Shown piece after piece: positions 24,938-30,086 of a DNA stretch of 30,086 nucleotides. Every line of letters begins with the position of its first letter. Position 1 is the first letter of the stretch. The position numbers were made by a program, and so were the translations under genes. A model generated the notes under the pieces. It saw only the letters and a program-made list of their open reading frames with translations. It did not search any database and was not told where the DNA came from. Source of the stretch: Clostridia bacterium (GTDB taxonomy: Bacteria; Bacillota; Clostridia; Oscillospirales; CAG-272); contig JAFTMP010000264.1 in the NCBI GenBank assembly GCA_017452335.1, positions 1 to 30,086 of the forward strand, in the 5' to 3' direction.

Positions 24938-26626
24938 ATGATGAAAAAAGTCTTTTTAATCATTTTGAGCGTGTTGGTGCTCATTGCACCGTCTATCGCC
25001 ATTGTTGGTTGTTATTTTTATTATAAAAGCGCCGCACCGCAGGTGGTGAGCTCGGATTTAGTGAGCGTTACGGTAAAGGACGAGAAGGGAAATCAGTTGG
25101 GCGACGCGAAGGACGCGCAGTTCCTTTCCATTTTTGCAGGGATGTTTGGCAGTGAAGAGGGCAATCAGCCCGAAGCGTTGATCGCTCTGCCCCAGGAGGC
25201 GCTGAACTATGCCAAATATACAGCTTCCTTTTTAGATAATTTCAATATCGAAAGCGATTATACCTATTATTTTTCCTCCGATCCCCAGAAGTGCTACTAT
25301 GTGGGTCAGGGAAATCGAGTGTACCGCATTGCGGCACAGGCGGCTGAGGTATTCTTAAATTCCGATTATTCGGAAGCGGTATACAGCACCGCCATCCCCC
25401 CCGTGCTCACGGTGGGTGATCGCACCGTGGTGCCTTATACGCTCAACTGGAGCTATAAAACGGTAGGCGGTGTGCTTAAGGATGCTTCTTGCTCCTATGC
25501 CGACCGTAACGAGATCACCGTTCTTGACGGCTTCTTGGCTTCTTTTTCTCCCGAGTGTAATTATGCACCGGATGAGATCAATTTGAAGGTCATGGATACC
25601 GATAAAAACGTTTCTCTTTACGAGGGTCCCTACAAGGGGTTGGCAAATCTGATGATCGAAGGGGCAAAGAATGTCAGCGTGGATATGACGCTGGTTTGGA
25701 AGAATAGTGAGCAGTCCAGCTACGCAGGCTCAGCCAAATATTTCTTCAAGGGAAAGCTTTTTGGCAATCCCTCCTTCTCCATCAGCACCAACGAAGCAAC
25801 CTGCGGTCAAGTGGTGATGTTAGAGGTACAGAACGTGATCTCCAAGGACGAGATCTCAGTGCAGATCGAGCCGTCACTGGATTTCGTGCCCACCTTCTAT
25901 CCCGTTGAGGGAGGATTCCGCGCCTTGATTCCTTTGGCGCTGAATACGGTGATGGCAGACAGTACCACCTATTCTATCACCATGAGTTCTTCCGGTGAAA
26001 CGGAAATTTTCCTGTTAAAGGTCAATCCGCTTGTTACGGAAAGCTTTAAGTGGTATACCTCCGATGATGCGGCGAATTATTACACTGACGCGGCAAAAGA
26101 GGATCTTGCAAATAACCTTAAAGACATTGCTGCGACACCCTCTGACTTTACCTTTGAGGGCGGAAAGTTCCGTGTGCCCACCCAAAACAATTTGGATGTT
26201 TCCACGGTAACCTATTCCTTTGGAACGCGCGTTGCCATCCAGTCTATCAAATCGGCACCCGAGTTTACGGCGCTGAGCACCATGTACGGCGCGCTTTCGG
26301 GAACGAATTACAGTGAGGGAACAAAAACCAAGGTCATTGCCGCCTTTGACGGCAAGGTGGTGTATGTGGGCGCGCAAACGGCAGTGGGCCGTATGGTGGT
26401 GATCGATCACGGAAGCGGACTCAAGAGCTGGTATATGAACCTCTCTTCGGATATTCAAGTGCAGGTGGGTGATACCGTTAAGGGCGGTCAAGTGATCTCC
26501 AGCGCGGCAGACGGAGGTCTGAACTCCTGGATGAACTGCAACTTCCACGTGGCGGTTACGGTAGACGGTGTACCTGTTAATCTGCAGTCGCTCATCGACG
26601 GCGGCTTGATCGTGAAAGCAGAATAA
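24938..26626 (+). CDS. Membrane-anchored M23/LytM-domain protein, probably catalytically inactive
   Basis: A 562-residue extracytoplasmic protein with an N-terminal membrane anchor (about 4-28), a long beta-rich region (about 40-425) of unrecognised family and a C-terminal LytM/M23 fold (about 458-550: VIAAFDGKVVYVG, VIDHGSGLKSWYM, VQVGDTVKGGQVIS, NCNFHVAV). Active M23 endopeptidases bind zinc through an early HxxxD pair and a later HxH. Here the HxxxD is absent and HxH reads N-F-H (Asn535, His537), so zinc hydrolysis is unlikely. Degenerate LytM domains are known in SpoIIQ, EnvC and NlpD, which act as scaffolds or amidase activators. It lies near the division cluster with its own promoter and terminator. 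The start could be ATG 24938 or 24941; a reading from 24890 is less likely because it overlaps the expected leader. Confidence 0.85.
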   Translation: MMKKVFLIILSVLVLIAPSIAIVGCYFYYKSAAPQVVSSDLVSVTVKDEKGNQLGDAKDAQFLSIFAGMFGSEEGNQPEALIALPQEALNYAKYTASFLDNFNIESDYTYYFSSDPQKCYYVGQGNRVYRIAAQAAEVFLNSDYSEAVYSTAIPPVLTVGDRTVVPYTLNWSYKTVGGVLKDASCSYADRNEITVLDGFLASFSPECNYAPDEINLKVMDTDKNVSLYEGPYKGLANLMIEGAKNVSVDMTLVWKNSEQSSYAGSAKYFFKGKLFGNPSFSISTNEATCGQVVMLEVQNVISKDEISVQIEPSLDFVPTFYPVEGGFRALIPLALNTVMADSTTYSITMSSSGETEIFLLKVNPLVTESFKWYTSDDAANYYTDAAKEDLANNLKDIAATPSDFTFEGGKFRVPTQNNLDVSTVTYSFGTRVAIQSIKSAPEFTALSTMYGALSGTNYSEGTKTKVIAAFDGKVVYVGAQTAVGRMVVIDHGSGLKSWYMNLSSDIQVQVGDTVKGGQVISSAADGGLNSWMNCNFHVAVTVDGVPVNLQSLIDGGLIVKAE

Positions 26627-26633
26627 ATCAGTT

Positions 26634-26669
26634 AGAAGGGCTGTTGCGTGAGCAACAGCCCTTCTTTTA
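26634..26669 (+). terminator. Strong terminator after the LytM-like gene
   Basis: AGAAGGGCTGTTGC (26634-26647), loop GTGA, perfect complement (26652-26665), then TTT. Confidence 0.9.
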
Positions 26670-26728
26670 TTGAGCGTGTTTTCATGCCCCCCGCAAGCGC
26701 CGCATATACATGGATGGGGGTGTGTGGA

Positions 26729-27223
26729 ATGAAAAAAATTTGGTGTGTCTTATTGATCTTGGGGATGATTTTGTGCACTTGCTCTTGCTCCAAAGAGCAA
26801 AAAAGAGATGCAGGAGCGATTTTGGAGCTGATTCTAACGCGGTTAGCGCTTGAAGAGCATATTGCTCTTTATGAAAAAAACGATGCACAGACATCCTTTT
26901 TTTGCGGTGCGCTTTATGGACGGGCAGAGCTGCCCGTGCAGTTTTCCTCCTTTTGCGATTACGCGGCGGCACTTTCAAGGACCACCGACGGCATGGAAAT
27001 TCATTTATACATCGTGCGCCATGAGTCGCAGAGAGAAGGAGCACTGCGCCTGGTGAGGGCGCGCATGCAAGCCATGATGCGGGCGGATGTGCAAAAAATG
27101 CTGGGCGGGGAGTATGAAACCTATATCGCCCGTATGCGTGCTTATGAGCACGGAAATTACATTTTTCTTCTTGCAACGGCAGATAACGACAAAACCATCG
27201 AAATTATTCGTTCGATTTTGTAG
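26729..27223 (+). CDS. Small lipoprotein, DUF4358-like
   Basis: A 164-residue predicted lipoprotein. The signal ends ILCTCSCSKEQ, with one of the cysteines (about 16-20) as the lipid site, though the box is not classical. The rest alternates helix and strand and includes a segment ('EIHLYIVRHESQREGALRLVRARMQAMM') with the feel of DUF4358 proteins, small clostridial lipoproteins of unknown role. That assignment is tentative. A frame start at 26648 lies within the terminator, so ATG 26729 with a G-rich upstream stretch is preferred. It ends with TAG. No clear promoter was found between the terminator and the start. Confidence 0.65.
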   Translation: MKKIWCVLLILGMILCTCSCSKEQKRDAGAILELILTRLALEEHIALYEKNDAQTSFFCGALYGRAELPVQFSSFCDYAAALSRTTDGMEIHLYIVRHESQREGALRLVRARMQAMMRADVQKMLGGEYETYIARMRAYEHGNYIFLLATADNDKTIEIIRSIL

Positions 27224-27230
27224 CCTTCTC

Positions 27231-27259
27231 TTGACAATCATTTCTCAAGGCAGTATAAT
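27231..27259 (+). promoter_or_regulatory. Sigma-A promoter for GDPD-DUF554
   Basis: TTGACA (27231-27236), a 17-base spacer and TATAAT (27254-27259), both consensus. Transcription starts about 17 bases before the GDPD start codon. Confidence 0.9.
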
Positions 27260-27282
27260 AACAAGAAATGGAGGGGTACAAG

Positions 27283-28002
27283 ATGAATACTGTAAAGATT
27301 GAAAAGGGAACAACGCGCCTGATCGCACACAGAGGTCTTTCGGGCATTGAACGGGAAAACACCGCATCCGCTTTTATAGCGGCGGCAAACAGAAGCTACT
27401 GGGGCATTGAGACCGATGTGCACGTGACGGCTGACGGAAAGTACATCCTCATTCATGACGATGATACCAAAAGAGTCGCAGGGGTAGAGCTGTCGGTAGA
27501 GGGAAGCACCTTTGCACAGTTAAGAGCGCTGACGCTTCCCGATAAGGATGGCTTTGTCAGAGGGGATCTGGTGTTGCCCACCCCCGAGGAATACTTCTCC
27601 ATCTGCAAAAAATACGGAAAGATCGCGGTTTTCGAGCTGAAAAACCGCTTCCAAAAGGAGCAGATCCGTGAGATCATTGACATTGTAAAGCATTGCGATA
27701 TGGTGGAGCAGACCATTTTCATCTCCTTTTCCTTTGACAATATGGCAGACCTGCGGGAGATGCTTCCCGAAGGACACGCGCAGTATCTCTATTACCGCGA
27801 GATCACAGCGGAGCTGGTAGAGAAGTGCAAGCAGTACGCTCTGGGTCTTGATGTGCGCCATGACCGCTTAGATAAAGAGACGGTGGCACTGTTGAAGGAA
27901 GCGGGTGTGGAGATCAACTGCTGGACAGTGGATGATCCTAAGAGAGCCGAGGAGCTGGTGGCACTGGGCGTAGACTTCATCACCACCAATATTTTGGAAT
28001 AA
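27283..28002 (+). CDS. Glycerophosphodiester phosphodiesterase family protein
   Basis: A 239-residue GDPD-family TIM barrel that hydrolyses glycerophosphodiesters to glycerol-3-phosphate and an alcohol. The active-site pattern is complete: His16-Arg17 in AHRGL, Glu43 and Asp45 in IETDVH, and His58 in LIHDDD. The terminal NCWTVDDPKRAEELVALGVDFITTN is the family's usual end. There is no signal peptide, so it acts in the cytosol, likely recycling phospholipid head groups. The start is ATG 27283 with GGAGGGG six bases upstream; ATG 27268 five codons earlier lies before the ribosome site. The DUF554 gene follows after 21 bases in the same transcript. Confidence 0.93.
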   Translation: MNTVKIEKGTTRLIAHRGLSGIERENTASAFIAAANRSYWGIETDVHVTADGKYILIHDDDTKRVAGVELSVEGSTFAQLRALTLPDKDGFVRGDLVLPTPEEYFSICKKYGKIAVFELKNRFQKEQIREIIDIVKHCDMVEQTIFISFSFDNMADLREMLPEGHAQYLYYREITAELVEKCKQYALGLDVRHDRLDKETVALLKEAGVEINCWTVDDPKRAEELVALGVDFITTNILE

Positions 28003-28023
28003 AAGTTAAAGAGAGAATAGAAA

Positions 28024-28749
28024 ATGTACGGACTGGGAACGCTCATCAACGCCGCCGCCATTGTGCTGGGCGGGTTGTTGGGGCTGTTATGCGGAAAATT
28101 TATCAAGGAGCGTCTAAAGGATACCCTTGCCAAGGCGTGCGGCATCTGCGTGCTCTTTTTGGGCATCGCGGGGGCGCTTGAAGGCATGCTTTTGGTAGAA
28201 AATGGCAAGGTGGTCAGCTCCAAAAGCTTGCTGATCATCGGGTGCTTAGCGTTGGGTGCACTGATCGGAGAGCTGATCAACATTGAAGCGGGTTTTGAAA
28301 AATTCGGCGCGTGGCTCAAAAACAAAACGGGAAATGCCAAGGACGGCAGTTTTGTGGACGGCTTTGTGACCGCCTCGCTGACCGTTTGTATCGGCGCCAT
28401 GGCGATCGTGGGTGCTGTGGAGGATGGGATCAACGGCGATATCTCCATTTTGGTCACTAAAGCGATCTTAGACTTGATCATCGTTATGGTGATGGCGTGC
28501 TCTCTTGGAAAGGGCTGTCTTTTTTCAGCCATTCCGGTGGCACTGTGGCAGGGATTTATCACACTGCTTTCCCGCCTCATTGCACCTCTCTTAACCGATG
28601 GAGCACTGTCAAACCTTTCAATGATCGGCTCCATTTTGATCTTCTGTGTGGGACTCAATTTGGTGTGGGGCAAAAAAGTCCGCGTGGCAAACCTGCTTCC
28701 TGCTGTGGTGCTGGCAGTGGGTGCGGCGTTCTTGCCGATATCCTTTTAA
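28024..28749 (+). CDS. DUF554 family membrane protein
   Basis: A 241-residue polytopic protein with about seven hydrophobic segments, matching the DUF554 (YdfK) family, which is widespread and of unknown function. Typical features are the start GLGTLINAAAIVLGGLLGLLCG, the ALIGELINIE segment, and FVTASLTVCIGAMAIVGAVEDGINGD in the middle. A transporter-like role has been suspected for the family but is not shown. It is the second gene after the GDPD gene, and a bidirectional terminator follows directly. Confidence 0.92.
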   Translation: MYGLGTLINAAAIVLGGLLGLLCGKFIKERLKDTLAKACGICVLFLGIAGALEGMLLVENGKVVSSKSLLIIGCLALGALIGELINIEAGFEKFGAWLKNKTGNAKDGSFVDGFVTASLTVCIGAMAIVGAVEDGINGDISILVTKAILDLIIVMVMACSLGKGCLFSAIPVALWQGFITLLSRLIAPLLTDGALSNLSMIGSILIFCVGLNLVWGKKVRVANLLPAVVLAVGAAFLPISF

Positions 28750-28755
28750 AAAGAA

Positions 28756-28794
28756 AAAACCGTATCCTTTACGATTTCGAAAGGATACGGTTTT
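28756..28794. terminator. Bidirectional terminator between convergent genes
   Basis: AAAACCGTATCCTTT (28756-28770) pairs with AAAGGATACGGTTTT (28780-28794). Flanking A- and T-runs serve both the plus-strand DUF554 gene and the minus-strand gene ending at 28799. Confidence 0.88.
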
Positions 28795-28798
28795 CTGC

Positions 28799-29296
28799 TT
28801 ATAGAACCAGAAGCTCCTTTAAAAGAGCTGTCGCCTTTTGTGCTCTTTCGTGAAAGGTGCGGTCAAGATACACCTCAAAAAGCACCAGTGCCACAAGGAA
28901 GGGGGTAGCGCTTGCAATGCTTTGAAGCAGCCCGCCATCCGATATGCCGAGAAAAGCGCCCACCATGCCCAAAATGAGCAACAGGGGAATACAGATCCTG
29001 CTTACAACTTCGGTGCGCGTAGGCTTAATAGTTATCTCAACGGTGCATCCCCGCGCCTCTTCTCGGATCACGCCGCAGATTCGTTGACGGGAAATGCGGT
29101 CAACCGCCCTGCCATGCAGGGTGAGGCGAAAGTCACCTTCAGTGACTCTTCCGTAAAAGGGTGCATCCGACAAAGAAGAGTCGATCTGTTGTTGCACGGT
29201 CTTCTTTATGGTATCGCTGCTCATTGCGGTACGCAGTTCAAAATGAACCGTGGGGAAAAACAGATTTTTTATGATGTTAAAAAGCTTTTTGCGCAT
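28799..29296 (-). CDS. Hypothetical membrane protein
   Basis: A 165-residue protein of no family I recognise. The N-terminal half (about 1-95) is soluble, basic and mixed alpha/beta, ending in VEITIKPTRTEVV. Two hydrophobic helices follow (about 98-117 and 124-145), then a short basic tail (RTFHERAQKATALLKELL). The start has GGAGG six bases upstream. It is the second gene after the small membrane protein at 29314-29571, 17 bases away, and shares the promoter at 29614-29642. No homologous neighbour gives a hint of function. Confidence 0.7.
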   Translation of the reverse strand: MRKKLFNIIKNLFFPTVHFELRTAMSSDTIKKTVQQQIDSSLSDAPFYGRVTEGDFRLTLHGRAVDRISRQRICGVIREEARGCTVEITIKPTRTEVVSRICIPLLLILGMVGAFLGISDGGLLQSIASATPFLVALVLFEVYLDRTFHERAQKATALLKELLVL

Positions 29297-29313
29297 AGCG
29301 TGCCTCCATATCC

Positions 29314-29571
29314 TTATTTTTTACGGCGGATGATCCACAGCACAGCACCAACTATGCCAAGAACTCCCAAAAGGGTTAAATAGACAAAGCCCTTGGAGCG
29401 ATAGTAAAACAGATAGGTGGGCGCACCCGCACCGCCGATGATTCCGGTGCCTGCATTGCCTTGAAAGAGGAAAAAGAGGGGTGCCAAAAAGGAGAGGACA
29501 AGACAAAGTATCGACAGTATTAGCAAGCAGAGACGAAGAATGGGGAAAAGAGATGTACGGTTTCGGTTCAT
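29314..29571 (-). CDS. Small two-helix membrane protein
   Basis: An 85-residue protein with a signal-like first helix (about 9-37), a short Gly-rich outside segment (GNAGTGIIGGAGAPT, then FYYRSKG) and a second helix (about 61-80) ending in a basic RRKK anchor. I do not recognise a family. AAGGGG lies eight bases before the start, and a consensus promoter stands about 50 bases upstream. It precedes the 165-residue membrane protein in one short operon. Confidence 0.7.
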   Translation of the reverse strand: MNRNRTSLFPILRLCLLILSILCLVLSFLAPLFFLFQGNAGTGIIGGAGAPTYLFYYRSKGFVYLTLLGVLGIVGAVLWIIRRKK

Positions 29572-29613
29572 TTTTTAGACCCCTTAGCATATCATAGAAT
29601 ATAGATCATCCTT

Positions 29614-29642
29614 AGTATAGCATATAACAAAAGGCATGTCAA
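29614..29642 (-). promoter_or_regulatory. Sigma-A promoter for the small membrane protein pair
   Basis: On the minus strand: TTGACA (29642-29637), a 17-base spacer and TATACT (29619-29614). Confidence 0.85.
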
Positions 29643-29722
29643 GTGAATCCCGGCGGCGGTAGATGTTATTCTAAAATCGGAAAAGTTTTAGCGGGAAAAG
29701 GAAAAAACTTTTCACTTTGCTA

Positions 29723-29751
29723 TTGACAAAAGAGAATTGTTGTGATATAAT
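29723..29751 (+). promoter_or_regulatory. Sigma-A promoter for tRNA-Cys
   Basis: TTGACA (29723-29728), a 17-base spacer, a TGA extended -10 and TATAAT (29746-29751), a full consensus that fits strong stable-RNA expression. Confidence 0.92.
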
Positions 29752-29790
29752 ACACGAGCGTTCAAAAAGCGAACGCCCCAAACTACATAC

Positions 29791-29864
29791 GGCGCCATAG
29801 CCAAGCGGTAAGGCAGAGGTCTGCAAAACCTTTATCCCCGGTCCGATTCCGGGTGGCGCCTCCA
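29791..29864 (+). tRNA. tRNA-Cys (GCA)
   Basis: A full cloverleaf: acceptor GGCGCCA with TGGCGCC, a short D arm (GCCAAGCGGTAAGGC), an anticodon stem enclosing CTGCAAA with anticodon GCA, and a T arm CCGGTCCGATTCCGG. The CCA end is encoded. It has its own consensus promoter and a rho-independent terminator. Confidence 0.97.
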
Positions 29865-29865
29865 G

Positions 29866-29903
29866 AAAAAAAGAGAGCAAGTCAACGACTTGCTCTCTTT
29901 TTT
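29866..29903 (+). terminator. Terminator after tRNA-Cys
   Basis: AAAAAGAGAGCAAGTC pairs with GACTTGCTCTCTTTTT around the loop AAC, followed by more T, starting two bases after the tRNA. Confidence 0.92.
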
Positions 29904-29906
29904 CAG

Positions 29907-30075
29907 TTATATTCGCCTTGCGGCGAGTGATATTGCTTCGCAGTGATATTCGGCTTTCTCCGAGTTGTATTCGATTCGCGAGTTTTGGAGGCGAATATAA
30001 TATCATTGAAGCCTTAAGGCTTCAATATCACTTTTGCAAAGCAAAAATATCACGCTGACGAAGTCAGCATATCAC
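29907..30075. repeat. Modular hairpin repeat array
   Basis: An outer inverted repeat TTATATTCGCC (29907-29917) / GGCGAATATAA (29990-30000) encloses tiny stems. GTGATAT occurs at 29927 and 29943. In the right half its complement ATATCAC recurs at 30025, 30047 and 30069, exactly 22 bases apart, each gap holding a perfect hairpin: TTTTGC/GCAAAA and GCTGAC/GTCAGC. A 22-base palindrome (30005-30026) precedes the first ATATCAC. No open frame fits. The array reaches almost to the window end and may continue. Confidence 0.7.
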
Positions 30076-30086
30076 TTAACAAATAA

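Noticed and set aside
27792..28673. A 293-codon minus-strand frame opposite the GDPD and DUF554 genes
   Set aside because: It spans two clear plus-strand genes and resembles no family; its length comes from codon bias of the real genes.
29671..30006. A 111-codon minus-strand frame across the tRNA-Cys gene
   Set aside because: Its middle part is simply the antisense translation of the tRNA, a well-known false protein, and the remainder runs through the hairpin array.
30025..30075. The ATATCAC units as a CRISPR array
   Set aside because: The conserved word is only seven bases, the intervals are 15-base hairpins rather than unique spacers, and no cas genes are present.

Overview
The window looks like a chromosomal piece of a Clostridia-type Bacillota (Firmicutes). 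Supporting signs are strong AGGAGG-like ribosome sites, many consensus sigma-A promoters with 17-bp spacers, a Firmicute division/cell-wall (dcw) cluster whose class B PBP carries PASTA domains, an HPr with His15 and Ser46, and gene pairs such as rimM-trmD and rsmD-coaD. MurE keeps the arginine of the DAP-binding motif, so the wall is probably meso-DAP type. No phage, transposase or CRISPR was seen. Species cannot be named from this sequence.

Layout. (1) 1-3860, minus strand: a lipoprotein gene followed by a very large secreted GH27 alpha-galactosidase-like protein that also contains a rhodanese domain and a C-terminal NPCBM domain; a multi-hairpin element lies beyond its 3' end. (2) 3949-8208, plus: divergent promoter, then rimM-trmD, followed closely by a polytopic O-antigen-ligase-like protein and two overlapping genes for small single-pass DUF4330-like proteins. 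(3) 8205-11867: HPr with its own promoter and terminators, then uvrC-rsmD-coaD. (4) 11909-24007: the dcw cluster mraZ-rsmH-ftsL-like-PBP-murE-mraY-ftsW-murG-ftsQ/divIB-ftsZ, started by a consensus promoter with candidate MraZ boxes and closed by a strong terminator. murF, murD, murC, murB and ftsA are not in this window. ftsQ is interrupted by an in-frame TAG. (5) 24079-28794: an SDR reductase resembling the EF-P 5-aminopentanone reductase, a membrane-anchored degenerate LytM protein, a small lipoprotein, a glycerophosphodiester phosphodiesterase and a DUF554 membrane protein. (6) 28799-29642, minus: two small membrane proteins. (7) 29723-30086: tRNA-Cys with consensus promoter and terminator, then a modular hairpin repeat array.

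How the genes fit together. The central cluster makes lipid II (MurE, MraY, MurG), polymerises and crosslinks it at the septum (FtsW with the PBP) and organises the divisome (FtsZ, FtsL-like, FtsQ/DivIB). MraZ probably autoregulates the cluster. The flanks are mostly housekeeping: tRNA and rRNA modification, 16S maturation, CoA synthesis, nucleotide excision repair and carbon-control signalling.

Most of the window is ordinary core genome. The points that stand out are the GH27-rhodanese-NPCBM fusion, the amber codon inside ftsQ, the unusual FtsZ tail, the LytM protein lacking zinc ligands, and the two structured repeat elements at the window ends.
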